Part shown: in pieces, positions 1 through 15,200 of the stretch
How positions within the stretch are numbered: position 1 is the stretch's first letter
How the letters are laid out: each line of letters opens with the position of its first letter
Source: Apostichopus japonicus
Lineage: Eukaryota; Echinodermata; Holothuroidea; Aspidochirotida; Stichopodidae
Assembly (NCBI RefSeq): GCF_037975245.1
Contig: NC_092578.1
Location: 15,792,321-15,856,320 of the forward strand
Direction of reading: 5' to 3'
DNA: 64,000 nucleotides
Program-made: the position numbers and the translations under genes
Notes under the pieces: model-generated
What the model was told of the DNA's origin: nothing
The model's database searches: none
What the model saw: only the letters and a program-made list of their open reading frames with translations

Positions 1-9
1 ATTTCTTAC

Positions 10-234
10 ATTTGGTAAAGGACAACAACCATATTGTCCACTGGAAAGAAGACAACATGTGTTTCCATCTGGACATTCACTTTGTCCTCCTGGACATGTA
101 ACTGTTCCAACAGTGGTTGCTTCAGTCTTTTCAAACCAGGCCATAGTCTCACTTCCTTGACTACATGTGCCTCCAGAAACATCACATGTGTAACCATTTG
201 GACAACAGTGCAGATGGTCTGAGCAGCAAACAGC
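10..234 (-). CDS. GRN: Granulin array exon (last in window)
   Basis: I30T. It ends with a normal donor (AAT|GTAAG) at the window edge, so the coding sequence continues to the left. Confidence 0.94.
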
Positions 235-3200
235 CTACGAAAGAAGCAGTTATTTACACTGGAGTAAAATATATGTATCAGAAACAAAAGTTTGGATATG
301 ATTTCTAGTAAAATAAAATGACAGTACCACAGGCAAACAGGTTTCCAGTATGTTTTCAAAAAAGCTCATTTGCTACTACCCATACACCTTTCTGCTTTCT
401 AGGATCCCAACGATTTTTTACACAACAAAACTAAGAAGATGGAATTTCAAAATTGTACACAGTGATTCAACTTAATAGAATTAGTCATATTTAGGTATGG
501 AAAGTACTTTCCTATCTTACAGGGAAAGAGTTTATTCTAAAATATTTCCAAAACATCTCATTTTCTGATCATAATCTTAACTGTTGTCTACCCCTTCAGT
601 GATTGTCTTACCAAAACTGAATAAATTATTCTTTAATTCTAAAAAACATGTTTTTTACTTACATTTGGTAAAGGACAACAACCATATTGTCCACTGGAAA
701 GAAGACAACATGTGTTTCCATCTGGACATTCACTTTGTCCTCCTGGACACGTAACTGTTCCAAGAGTGGTTGCTTCAGTCTTTTCAAACCAGTTTATAAT
801 TGCACTTCCTTGACTACATGTGCCTCCAGCAACGTCACATGTGTAACCATTTGGACAACAGTGCAGATGGTCTGAGCAGCAAACAGCCTACGAAAGAAGC
901 AATATTTTACATGTGGAATAAATATATGTTTCAGAAACAAAGTTTGGATATGATTTCAAGTGACAAAAACGACAACACCACAGGCAAACAGGTTTCCGCA
1001 AAATCTCGTTTGCTTTTATTCACACACCTTTCTGCTTTCTAGAATTCCAACGATTTTTTACACAACAAAAATAAGATGCAATTTAAAATTCTGGACAGTG
1101 ATTCAATTTAATAGAATCAGTTACATTTATGTATGGTAGGTTCTTTCCTATCTTACAGGGGAAAAGAGTTGATTTAAAAACATTTCCAAAACATTTCATT
1201 TTCTGATCATAATCCTACCTGTAATCTTTACCTTCGGTGATTGTCATACCAAAACTGAATAAAATAGTATTAAATTCTAATAAACATGTTGTATTTCTTA
1301 CATTTGGTAAAGGACAACAACCATATTGTCCACTGGAAAGAAGACAACATGTGTTTCCATCTGGACATTCACTTTGTCCTCCTGGACATGTAACTGTTCC
1401 AACAGTGGTTGCTTCAGTCTTTTCAAACCAGGCCATAATCTCACTTCCTTGACTACATGTGCCTCCAGCAACGTCACATGTGTAACCATTTGGACAACAG
1501 TGCAGATGGTCTGAGCAGCAAACAGCCTGCAAAAGAAGCAGTTATTTGCAATGGAAGTAAGTATAGGTATCAGGCACAAGTTTATGTATGATTTCTAGAA
1601 AAAATATGACAAAACCACACACAAACAGGTTTCCATCATGTTTTCAATAATTCTCATTCATTATTTTCCATACACCTTTCTGCTTTCTAGGATCCCAACG
1701 ATTTTTAACACAACAAAACTAAGAAGATGGAATTTAAAAAATTTACACAGTGATTCAACTTTATTGAATCAGTTATATTCATGTATGGAAAGTACTTTCC
1801 TATCTTACAGGGGAAAAGAGTTGATTTTAAACTATTTCCAAAACATCTCATTTTCTGATCATAATCCTACCTGTTATCTTTCCCTTCAGTGATTGTCATA
1901 CCTAAACTGACTACAATATTATTAAATTCTAACAAACATGGTGTATTTCTTACATTTGGTAAAGGACAACAACCATATTGTCCACTGGAAAGAAGACAAC
2001 ATGTGTTTCCATCTGGACATTCACTTTGTCCTCCTGGACATGTAACTGTTCCAACAGTGGTTGCTTCAGTCTTTTCAAACCAGGCCATAATCTCACTTCC
2101 TTGACTACATGTGCCTCCAGAAACATCACATGTGTAACCATTTGGACAACAATGCAGATGGTCTGAGCAGCAAACAGCCTACGAAAGAAGCAGTATTTTA
2201 CACTGGAGTAAAATATATGTATCAGAAACAAAAGTTTGGATATGATTTCTAGTAAAATAAAATGACAGTACCACAGGCAAACAGGTTTCCAGCATGTTTT
2301 ACAAAAAAGCTCATTTGCTACTACCCATACACCTTTCTGCTTTCTAGGATCCCAACGATTTTTTACACAACAAAACTAAGAAGATGGAATTTCAAAATTG
2401 TACACAGTGATTCAACTTAATAGAATTAGTTATATTTAGGTATGGGAAGTACTTTCCTATCTTACAGGGAAAGAGTTTATTCTAAAATATTTCCAAAACA
2501 TCTCATTTTCTGATCATAATCTTAACTGTTGTCTACCCCTTCAGTTATTGTCTTACCAAAACTGAATAAAATATTCTTTAATTCTAAAAAACATGTTTTT
2601 TACTTACATTTGGTAAAGGACAACAACCATATTGTCCACTGGAAAGAAGACAACATGTGTTTCCATCTGGACATTCACTTTGTCCTCCTGGACATGTAAC
2701 TGTTCCAACAGTGGTTGCTTCAGTCTTTTCAAACCAGGCCATAATCTCACTTCCTTGACTACATGTGCCTCCAGCAACGTCACATGTGTAACCATTTGGA
2801 CAACAGTGCAGATGGTCTGAGCAGCAAACAGCCTGCGAAAGAAGCAGTTATTTACAATGGAAGTAAGTATAGGTATCAGGCACAAGTTTATGTATGATTT
2901 CTAGTAAAAAATATGACAACACCACAGGCAAACAGGTTTCCAGTATGTTTTCAATAATTCTCATTCATTATTTCCATACACCTTTCTGCTTTCTAGGATC
3001 CCAACGATTTTTAACACAACAAAACTAAGAAGATGGAATTTAAAAAATTTACACAGTGAATCAACTTTATTGAATCAGTTATATTTATGTATGGAAAGTA
3101 CTTTCCTATCTTACAGGGGAAAAGAGTTGATTTTAAAGCATTTCCAAAACATCTCATTTGCTGATCATAATCCTACCTGTTATCTTTACCTTCAGTGATT

Positions 3201-6200
3201 GTCATACCAACTGAATGAAATATTATTAAATTATAATTACATGGTGTATTTCTTACATTTGGTAAAGGACAACAACCATATTGTCCACTGGAAAGAAGAC
3301 AACATGTGTTTCCATCTGGACATTCAATTTGATGAAGATGGAATTTAAAAAATTTACACAGTGATTCAACTTTATTGAATCAGTTATATTTAGGTATGGG
3401 AAGTACTTTCCTATCTTACAGGGAAAGAGTTTATTCTAAAATATTTCCAAAACATCTCATTTTCTGATCATAATCTTAACTGTTTTCTACCCCTTCAGTG
3501 ATTGTCTTACCAAAACTGAATAAAATATTCTTTAATTCTAAAAAACATGTTTTTTACTTACATTTGGTAAAGGACAACACCCATATTGTCCACTGGAAAG
3601 AAGACAACATGTGTTTCCATCTGGACATTCACTTTGTCCTCCTGGACACGTAACTGTTCCAACAGTGGTTGCATCAGTCTTTTCAAACCAGTTCATTATA
3701 TCACTTCCTTGACTACATGTGCCTCCAGAAACGTCACATGTGTAACCATTTGGACAACAGTGCAGATGGTCTGAGCAACAAACAGCCTGCGAAAGAAGCA
3801 GTTATTTACACGGGAAGTAAAATAAATGTATCTGAAACAAAGTTTGTGTATGGTTTCTAGTAACAAATATTACAACACCACAGACAAACAAGTTGCCAGT
3901 ATGTTTTCAAAAATCTCATTTGCTATTACCCATACACCTTTCTGCTTTCTAGGATCCCAATGATTTAGTACACAACAAAACTAAGTAGATGGAATTTAAC
4001 AAATTTACACAGTGATTCAACTTAAAAGAACCAGTTATATTTAGGTAAAGGAAGTACTTTCTTATCTTACAGGAAGAAAAGTTTATTCTAAAATATTTCC
4101 AAAACATCCCATTTTCTGATCATAATCCTACCTGTTATCTTTCCCTTCAGTGATTGTCATACCAAAACTAAATAAAATATAAATAAATTCTAAAAAATAT
4201 GGTTTTTTTCCCTTACATTTGGTAAAGGACAACACCCATATTGTCCACTGGAAAGAAGACAACATGTGTTTCCATCTGGACATTCACTTTGTCCTCCTGG
4301 ACATGTAACTGTTCCAAGAGTGGTTGCTTCAGTCTTTTCAAACCAGGCCATAATCTCACTTCCTTGACTACATGTGCCTCCAGAAACGTCACATGTGTAA
4401 CCATTTGGACAACAATGCAGATGGTCTGAGCAGCAAACAGCCTACGAAATAAGCAGTTATTTACACTGGAGTTAAATATATGTATCAGAAACAAAGTTTG
4501 GATAAAAAATCAAGTGCGAAAAATGACAACACCACAGGCAAACAGTTGCCAGTATGTTCTCAAAAATCTCATTTGCTATTACCCATACACCTTTCTGCTT
4601 GCTAGAATCCCAATGATATTTTTCATTACAAAAATAAGATGCAATTTAAAATTCTGGACAGTGTTTCAATTTTAAAGAATCAGTTACATTTATTTATGGT
4701 AGGTTATTTCCTATCTTACACGGGAAAAGAGTTATTTTTAAACATTTCCAAAACATCTCATTTTCTGATCATAATCATACCTGTTATCTTTACCTTCAGT
4801 GATTTTCATACCAAAACTGACTAAAATATTTTTAAATTATAATTAACATGGTATATTTCTTACATTTGGTAAAGGACAACAACCATATTGTCCACTGGAA
4901 AGAAGACAACATGTGTTTCCATCTGGACATTCACTTTGTCCTCCTGGACATGTAACTGTTCCAAGAGTGGTTGCTTCAGTCTTTTCAAACCAGGCCATAA
5001 TCTCACTTCCTTGACTACATGTGCCTCCAGAAACATCACATGTGTAACCATTTGGACAACAATGCAGATGGTCTGAGCAGCAAACAGCCTACGAAAGAAG
5101 CAATATTTTACGTGTGGAATAAATATATGTGTCAGAAACAAAGTTTGGATAAGATTTCAAGTGACAAATATTACAACACCACAGACAAACAGGATGCCAG
5201 TATGTTTTCAAAAAATCTCATTTGTTATTACCCATACACCTTTCTGCTTTCTAAGATCCCAACAATTTTTTACACTATGAAAATAAGAAGATGGAATTTA
5301 ATAATTATAAACAGTGATTCAAGTTTATAGAATCAGTTGTAGTTAGGTATGGGAAGTACTTTCTTATCCTACAGGTAAAAGAGTTTATTCGAAACTATTT
5401 CCAAAAGATCTCATTTTCTGATCATAATCCTACCTGTTATCTTTACCTTCAGTGATTGTCATACCAAAACTGACTAAAATATTATTAAATTCTAAAAAAC
5501 ATGGTTTTTTACTTACATTTGGTAAAGGACAACAACCATATTGTCCACTGGAAAGAAGACAACATGTGTTTCCATCTGGACATTCACTTTGTCCTCCTGG
5601 ACATGTAACTGTTCCAACAGTGGTTGCTTCAGTCTTTTCAAACCAGGCTATAATCTCACTTCCTTGACTACATGTTCCTTGAGAAACATCACATGTGTAA
5701 CCATTTGGACAACAATGCAGATGGTCTGAGCAGCAAACAGCCTGTGAAAGAAGCAGTTATTTACAATGGAAGTAAGTATAGGTATCAGGCACAAGTTTAT
5801 GTATGATTTCTAGAAAAAATATGACGAAACCACACGCAAACAGGTTTCCAGTGTTTTCAATAATTCTCATTCATTATTTTCCATACACCTTTCTGTTCCT
5901 AGGATCCCAACGATTTTTAACACAACAAAACTAAGAAGATGGAATTTAAAAAATTTACATAGTGATTCAACTTTATTGAATCAGTTATATTTATGTATGG
6001 AAAGTACTTTCCTATCTTACAGGGGAAAAGAGTTGATTTTAAACTATTTCCAAAACATCTCATTTTCTGATCATAATCCTACCTGTTATCTTTCCCTTCA
6101 GTGATTGTCATACCTAAACTGACTACAATACTATTAAGTTCTAACAAACATGGTGTATTTCTTACATTTGGTAAAGGACAACAACCATATTGTCCACTGG

Positions 6201-9200
6201 AAAGAAGACAACATGTGTTTCCATCTGGACATTCACTTTGTCCTCCTGGACATGTAACTGTTCCAACAGTGGTTGCTTCAGTCTTTTCAAACCAGGCCAT
6301 AGTCTCACTTCCTTGACTACATGTGCCTCCAGAAACATCACATGTGTAACCATTTGGACAACAGTGCAGATGGTCTGAGCAGCAAACAGCCTACGAAAGA
6401 AGCAGTTATTTACACTGGAGTAAAATATATGTATCAGAAACAAAAGTTTGGATATGATTTCTAGTAAAATAAAATGACAGTACCACAGGCAAACAGGTTT
6501 CCAGTATGTTTTCAAAAAAGCTCATTTGCTACTACCCATACACCTTTCTGCTTTCTAGGATCCCAACGATTTTTTACACAACAAAACTAAGAAGATGGAA
6601 TTTCAAAATTGTACACAGTGATTCAACTTAATAGAATTAGTCATATTTAGGTATGGAAAGTACTTTCCTATCTTACAGGGAAAGAGTTTATTCTAAAATA
6701 TTTCCAAAACATCTCATTTTCTGATCATAATCTTAACTGTTGTCTACCCCTTCAGTGATTGTCTTACCAAAACTGAATAAATTATTCTTTAATTCTAAAA
6801 AACATGTTTTTTACTTACATTTGGTAAAGGACAACAACCATATTGTCCACTGGAAAGAAGACAACATGTGTTTCCATCTGGACATTCACTTTGTCCTCCT
6901 GGACACGTAACTGTTCCAAGAGTGGTTGCTTCAGTCTTTTCAAACCAGTTTATAATTGCACTTCCTTGACTACATGTGCCTCCAGCAACGTCACATGTGT
7001 AACCATTTGGACAACAGTGCAGATGGTCTGAGCAGCAAACAGCCTACGAAAGAAGCAATATTTTACATGTGGAATAAATATATGTTTCAGAAACAAAGTT
7101 TGGATATGATTTCAAGTGACAAAAACGACAACACCACAGGCAAACAGGTTTCCGCAAAATCTCGTTTGCTTTTATTCACACACCTTTCTGCTTTCTAGAA
7201 TTCCAACGATTTTTTACACAACAAAAATAAGATGCAATTTAAAATTCTGGACAGTGATTCAATTTAATAGAATCAGTTACATTTATGTATGGTAGGTTCT
7301 TTCCTATCTTACACGGGAAAAGAGTTATTTTTAAACATTTCCAAAACATTTCATTTTCTGATCATAATCCTACCTGTAATCTTTACCTTCGGTGATTGTC
7401 ATACCAAAACTGAATAAAATAGTATTAAATTCTAATAAACATGTTGTATTTCTTACATTTGGTAAAGGACAACAACCATATTGTCCACTGGAAAGAAGAC
7501 AACATGTGTTTCCATCTGGACATTCACTTTGTCCTCCTGGACATGTAACTGTTCCAACAGTGGTTGCTTCAGTCTTTTCAAACCAGGCCATAATCTCACT
7601 TCCTTGACTACATGTGCCTCCAGCAACGTCACATGTGTAACCATTTGGACAACAGTGCAGATGGTCTGAGCAGCAAACAGCCTGCAAAAGAAGCAGTTAT
7701 TTGCAATGGAAGTAAGTATAGGTATCAGGCACAAGTTTATGTATGATTTCTAGAAAAAATATGACAAAACCACACACAAACAGGTTTCCATCATGTTTTC
7801 AATAATTCTCATTCATTATTTTCCATACACCTTTCTGCTTTCTAGGATCCCAACGATTTTTAACACAACAAAACTAAGAAGATGGAATTTAAAAAATTTA
7901 CACAGTGATTCAACTTTATTGAATCAGTTATATTCATGTATGAAAAGTACTTTCCTATCTTACAGGGGAAAAGAGTTGATTTTAAACTATTTCCAAAACA
8001 TCTCATTTTCTGATCATAATCCTACCTGTTATCTTTCCCTTCAGTGATTGTCATACCTAAACTGACTACAATATTATTAAATTCTAACAAACATGGTGTA
8101 TTTCTTACATTTGGTAAAGGACAACAACCATATTGTCCACTGGAAAGAAGACAACATGTGTTTCCATCTGGACATTCACTTTGTCCTCCTGGACATGTAA
8201 CTGTTCCAACAGTGGTTGCTTCAGTCTTTTCAAACCAGGCTATAATCTCACTTCCTTGACTACATGTGCCTGCAGAAACATCACATGTGTAACCATTTGG
8301 ACAACAATGCAGATGGTCTGAGCAGCAAACAGCCTACGAAAGAAGCAGTATTTTACACTGGAGTAAAATATATGTATCAGAAACAAAAGTTTGGATATGA
8401 TTTCTAGTAAAATAAAATGACAGTACCACAGGCAAACAGGTTTCCAGCATGTTTTACAAAAAAGCTCATTTGCTACTACCCATACACCTTTCTGCTTTCT
8501 AGGATCCCAACGATTTTTTACACAACAAAACTAAGAAGATGGAATTTAAAAATTGTACACAGTGATTCAACTTAATAGAATTAGTTATATTTAGGTATGG
8601 GAAGTACTTTCCTATCTTACAGGGAAAGAGTTTATTCTAAAATATTCCAAAACATCTCATTTTCTGATCATAATCTTAACTGTTGTCTACCCCTTCAGTT
8701 ATTGTCTTACCAAAACTGAATAAAATATTCTTTAATTCTAAAAAACATGTTTTTTTTCTTACATTTGGTAAAGGACAACAACCATATTGTCCACTGGAAA
8801 GAAGACAACATGTGTTTCCATCTGGACATTCACTTTGTCCTCCTGGACATGTAACTGTTCCAACAGTGGTTGCTTCAGTCTTTTCAAACCAGGCCATAAT
8901 CTCACTTCCTTGACTACATGTGCCTCCAGCAACGTCACATGTGTAACCATTTGGACAACAGTGCAGATGGTCTGAGCAGCAAACAGCCTGCGAAAGAAGC
9001 AGTTATTTACAATGGAAGTAAGTATAGGTATCAGGCACAAGTTTATGTATGATTTCTAGTAAAAAATATGACAACACCACAGGCAAACAGGTTTCCAGTA
9101 TGTTTTCAATAATTCTCATTCATTATTTCCATACACCTTTCTGCTTTCTAGGATCCCAACGATTTTTAACACAACAAAACTAAGAAGATGGAATTTAAAA

Positions 9201-12200
9201 AATTTACACAGTGAATCAACTTTATTGAATCAGTTATATTTATGTATGGAAAGTACTTTCCTATCTTACAGGGAAAAGAGTTTATTCAAAACTATTTCCA
9301 AAACATCTCATTTTCTGATCATAATCCTACCTGTTATCTTTACCTTCAGTGATTGTCATACCAACTGAATGAAATATTATTAAATTATAATTACATGGTG
9401 TATTTCTTACATTTGGTAAAGGACAACAACCATATTGTCCACTGGAAAGAAGACAACATGTGTTTCCATCTGGACATTCACTTTGATGAAGATGGAATTT
9501 AAAAAATTTACACAGTGATTCAACTTTATTGAATCAGTTATATTTAGGTATGGGAAGTACTTTCCTATCTTACAGGGAAAGAGTTTATTCTAAAATATTT
9601 CCAAAACATCTCGTTTTCTGATCATAATCTTAACTTTTTTCTACCCCTTCAGTGATTGTCTTACCAAAACTGAATAAAATATTCTTTAATTCTAAAAAAC
9701 ATGTTTTTTACTTACATTTGGTAAAGGACAACACCCATATTGTCCACTGGAAAGAAGACAACATGTGTTTCCATCTAGACATTCACTTTGTCCTCCTGGA
9801 CACGTAACTGTTCCAAGAGTGGTTGCATCAGTCTTTTCAAACCAGTTCATTATATCACTTCCTTGACTACATGTGCCTCCAGAAACGTCACATGTGTAAC
9901 CATTTGGACAACAGTGCAGATGGTCTGAGCAACAAACAGCCTGCGAAAGAAGCAGTTATTTACAATGGAAGTAAGTATAGGTATCAGGCACAAGTTTATG
10001 TATGATTTCTAGTAAAAAATATGACAACACCACAGGCAAACAGGTTTCCAGTATGTTTTCAATAATTCTCATTCATTATTTCCATACACCTTTCTGCTTT
10101 CTAGGATCCCAACGATTTTTTACACAACAAAACTAAGAAGATGGAATTTCAAAATTGTACACAGTGATTCAACTTAATAGAATTAGTTATATTTAGGTAT
10201 GGGAAGTACTTTCCTATCTTACAGGGAAAGAGTTTATTCTAAAATATTCCAAAACATCTCATTTTCTGATCATAATCTTAACTGTTGTCTACCCCTTCAG
10301 TTATTGTCTTACCAAAACTGAATAAAATATTCTTTAATTCTAAAAAACATGTTTTTTACTTACATTTGGTAAAGGACAACAACCATATTGTCCACTGGAA
10401 AGAAGACAACATGTGTTTCCATCTGGACATTCACTTTGTCCTCCTGGACATGTAACTGTTCCAACAGTGGTTGCTTCAGTCTTTTCAAACCAGGCCATAA
10501 TCTCACTTCCTTGACTACATGTGCCTCCAGCAACGTCACATGTGTAACCATTTGGACAACAGTGCAGATGGTCTGAGCAGCAAACAGCCTGCGAAAGAAG
10601 CAGTTATTTACAATGGAAGTAAATATAGGTATCAGGCACAAGTTTATGTATGATTTCTAGTAAAAAATATGACAACACCACAGGCAAACAGGTTTCCAGT
10701 ATTTTTTCAATAATTCTCATTCATTATTTCCATACACCTTTCTGCTTTCTAGGATCCCAACGATTTTTAACACAACAAAACTAAGAAGATGGAATTTAAA
10801 AAATTTACACAGTGAATCAACTTTATTGAATCAGTTATATTTATGTATGGAAAGTACTTTCCTATCTTACAGGGAAAAGAGTTTATTCAAAACTATTTCC
10901 AAAACATCTCATTTTCTGATCATAATCCTACCTGTTATCTTTACCTTCAGTGATTGTCATACCAACTGAATGAAATATTATTAAATTATAATTACATGGT
11001 GTATTTCTTACATTTGGTAAAGGACAACAACCATATTGTCCACTGGAAAGAAGACAACATGTGTTTCCATCTGGACATTCACTTTGATGAAGATGGAATT
11101 TAAAAATTGTACAAAGTGATTCAACTTAATAGAATCAGTTATATTTAGGTATGGGAAGTACTTTCCTATCTTACAGGGAAAGAGTTTATTCTAAAATATT
11201 TCCAAAACATCTCATTTTCTGATCATAATCTTAACTGTTTTCTACCCCTTCAGTGATTGTCATACCAAAACTGAATGAAATATTATTAAATTATAATTAC
11301 ATGGTGTATTTCTTACATTTGGTAAAGGACAACAACCATATTGTCCACTGGAAAGAAGACAACATGTGTTTCCATCTGGACATTCACTTTGTCCTCCTGG
11401 ACATGTAACTGTTCCAACAGTGGTTGCTTTAGTCTTTTCAAACCAGTTCATTATCTCACTTCCTTGACTACATGTGCCTCCAGAAACATCACATGTGTAA
11501 CCATTTGGACAACAGTGCAGATGGTCTGAGCAGCAAACAGCCTGCAAAAGGAGCAGTTATTCACAGTCGAAGTAAAATATATGTATCAGAAACAAAGTTT
11601 GTGTATGATTTCCAGTAAAAAAAAAAAAGACAACTCCACAGACAAACAGGTTTCCAGTGTGTTTTCAAATAATCTCATTTGCTATTACCATACACCTTTC
11701 TGCTTCTTAGAATCCCAACGATGTTTTAAACAACAAATTTAAGATGCAAGTTAAAATTCTGGACAGTGATTCAATTTAAAAGAATCAGTTACATTCATTT
11801 ATTGTAGGTTCTTTCCTATCTTACAGGGGAAAAGAGTTGATTTGAAAACATTTCCAAAACATCTCATTTTCTGATCATATTCCTACCTGTTATCTTTACC
11901 TTCAGTGATTGTCATACCAAAACTGAATGAAATATTATTAAATTTTAATAAACATGGTGTATTTCTTACATTTGGTAAAGGACAACAACCATATTGTCCA
12001 CTGGAAAGAAGGCAACATGTGTTTCCATCTGGACATTCACTTTGTCCTCCTGGACATGTAACTGTTCCAACATTGGTTGCTTCAGTCTTTTCAAACCAGG
12101 CCATAATCTCACTTCCTTGACTACATGTGCCTCCAGAAACATCACATGTGTAACCATTTGGACAACAGTGCAGATGGTCTGAGCAGCAAACAGCCTGCAA

Positions 12201-15200
12201 AAGAAGCATTTATTTCTATGGAGTAAATATATGTATCAAAAACAAAGTTTGGCTATGATTCCAATAAAAAAAAAATGACAACACCACTGGCAAACAGGTT
12301 TCCACAAAATCTCATTTGCTATTACCCATACACCTTTCTGCTTCTTAGAATCCCAACGATGTTTTACACAACAAAAATAAGATGCAATTTAATATTCTGG
12401 ACAGTGATATAATTTAAAAGAATCAGTTACATTTATGTATGGTAGGTTATTTCCTATCTTACAGGGGAAAAGAGTTGATTTTAAAGCATTTCCAAAACAT
12501 CTCATTTTCTGATCATAATCTTACCTGTTATCTTTACCTTCAGTGATTGTCATACCAAACTAAATGATATATTATAAAATTCTAACAGATATGGCATATT
12601 TCTTACATTTGGTAAAGGACAACAACCATATTGTCCACTGGAAAGAAGACAACATGTGTTTCCATCTGGACATTCACTTTGTCCTCCTGGACATGTAACT
12701 GTTCCAACAGCGGTTGCTTCAGTCTTTTCAAACCAGTTTATCATCTCACTTCCTTGACTACATGTGCCTCCAGAAACATCACATGTGTAACCATTTGGAC
12801 AACAGTGCAGATGGTCTGAGCAGCAAACAGCCTGCGAAGGAAGCAGTTATTTACACTGGAGTAAATATATGTATCAGACACAAAGTTTGGATATGATTTC
12901 AAGTGAGAAAAATGACAACAACACAGGCAAACAGGTCTCCAAAAACTCTCATTTGCTAGTATCCATACACCTTTCTGCTTGCTAGAATCCCAAGGATTAT
13001 TTACACAACAAAACTAAGAAGATGCAATTTAAAATTCTGGACAGTGATTCAATTTAATAGAATCAGTTACATATATGTATGGTAGGTTCTTTCCTATCTT
13101 ACAGGAAAAGAGTTGATTTTTAAACATTTCCAAAACATCTCATTTTCTGATCATAATCCTACCTGTTATCTTTACCTTGGGTGATTGTCATACCAAAACT
13201 GAATGAAATATTATTAAATTATAACAAAGATGGTGTATTTCTTACATTTGGTAAAGGACAACAACCATATTGTCCACTGGAAAGAAGACAACATGTGTTT
13301 CCATCTGGACATTCACTTTGTCCTCCTGGACATGTAACTGTTCCAACAGTGGTTGCTTCAGTCTTTTCAAACCAGGCCATAATCTCACTTCCTTGACTAC
13401 ATGTTCCTTGAGAAACATCACATGTGTAACCATTTGGACAACAGTGCAGATGGTCTGAGCAGCAAACAGCCTGCGAAATAAGCAGTATTTTACACTGGAA
13501 GTAAATATATGTATCAGAAACAAAGTTTGTGTATGGTTTCTAGTAAAAATTTGACAACACCACAGACAAACAGGTTTCCAGTGTGTTTTCAAAAAATCTT
13601 ATTTGCTATTACCATACACCTTTCTGCTTTCTAGGATCCCAATGATTTAGTACACAACAAAAATAAGAAGATGGAATTTAAAAATTTTACACAGTGATTC
13701 AACTTAATAAAACCAGTTATATTTAGGTAAAGGAAGTACTTTATTATCTTACAGGAACAAAAGTTTATTCTAAAATATTTCCAAAACATCTCATTTTCTG
13801 ATCATAATCCTACCTGTTATCTTTCCTTGCAGTGATTGTCATACCAAAACTAAATAAAATATAAATAAATTCTAAAAAACATGGTTTTTTTTCTTACATT
13901 TGGTAAAGGACAACACCCATATTGTCCACTGGAAAGAAGACAACATGTGTTTCCATCTGGACATTCACTTTGTCCTCCTGGACATGTAACTGTTCCAACA
14001 GTGAATGCTTCAGTCTTTTCGAACCAGTTCATAATCTCACTTCCTTGACTACATGTGCCTTGAGAAACATCACATGTGTAACCATTTGGACAACAGTGCA
14101 GATGGTCTGAGCAGCAAACAGCCTGCAAAAGAAGCAGTTATTTACACTGGAGTAAATATATGTGTCAGAAACTAAGTTTGGATATGATTTCAAGTGCGAA
14201 AAATGACAACACCACAGACAAACAGGTTGCCAGCATGTTTTCAAAAATCTCATTTGCTAACCCTTTCTGCTTTCTAGGATCCCAACGATTTTTACACAAC
14301 AAAAATAAGAAGATGGAATTTAAAAATTTTAGACAGTGATCCAACTTACAAGAATCTGTTACATCTATGTATTGGAAGTACTTTCCTATCTTACAGGGAA
14401 AGAGTTTATTCTAATATATCTCCAAAACAACTCATTTTCTAATCATAATTCTTCCTGTTATCTTTCCCTTCAGTGATTGTCTTACCAAAGCTGAATAAAA
14501 ATTATTAAATTCTAAAAAGCACGGTTTTATACTTACATTTGGTAAAGGACAACAACCATATTGTCCACTGGAAAGAAGACAACACGTGTTTCCATCTGGA
14601 CATTGAACTTGTCCTCCTGGACATGTAACTGCCCCAAGGGTGGTTGCTTCAGTCTTTTCAAACCAGGCCACAATCTCACTTCCTTGACTACATGTGCCTC
14701 CAGAAACGTCACATGTGTAACCATTTGGACAACAGTGCAGATGGTCTGAGCAACAAACAGCCTGCGAAAGAAGCAGTATTTTACACTGGAAGTAAATATA
14801 TGTATCAGAAACAAAGTTTGGATATGATTTCTAGTAAATAATTTGACAACACCACAGACAAACAGGTTTCCAGTGTGTTTTCAAAAAATCTTATTTGCTA
14901 TTACCATACACCTTTCTGCTTTCTAGGATCCCAATGATTTAGTACACAACAAAAATAAGAAGATGGAATTTAACAATTTTACACAGTGATTCAACTTAAT
15001 AGAATCAGTTATATTTGGATAAAGGAAGTACTTTCTTATCTTACAGGAAAAAAAGTTTATTCGAAAATATTTCCAAAACACCTCATTTTCTGATCATAAC
15101 CCTACCTGTTGTCTTTCCCTTCAGAGATTGTCATACCAAAACTAAATAAAATATAAATAAATTCTAAAAAACATGTTTTTTTTCTTACATTTGGTAAAGG

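Larger units (their letters stand above)
1..3790. repeat. Segmental duplication, copy A (partner at 6157-9945)
   Basis: Exons at 10, 663, 1302, 1954, 2608, the relic at 3257 and the exon at 3562 recur at 6166, 6819, 7457, 8109, 8763, 9411 and 9716, at constant offset 6154-6156. Rare variants (I30T; the five-change exon; the truncation) recur in the same order. By eye only a few differences separate the copies, for example around 1158/7313 and 2108/8263. Confidence 0.88.
6157..9945. repeat. Segmental duplication, copy B
   Basis: Partner of copy A. It ends just after the exon at 9716, where the following intron switches to a different subfamily (compare 9951 with 3797). Confidence 0.88.

Noticed and set aside
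34-222. Plus-strand 62-71 aa ORFs repeated across the array ([11 protein letters not shown]..., MIVIPKL...)
   Set aside because: They are antisense shadows of the granulin exons. They recur only because the exons do and have no domain of their own.
6-359. Minus-strand ORFs such as [20 protein letters not shown] in a second frame
   Set aside because: Out-of-frame reading of granulin exons. The true frame gives the 12-cysteine granulin pattern and matches splice phases.
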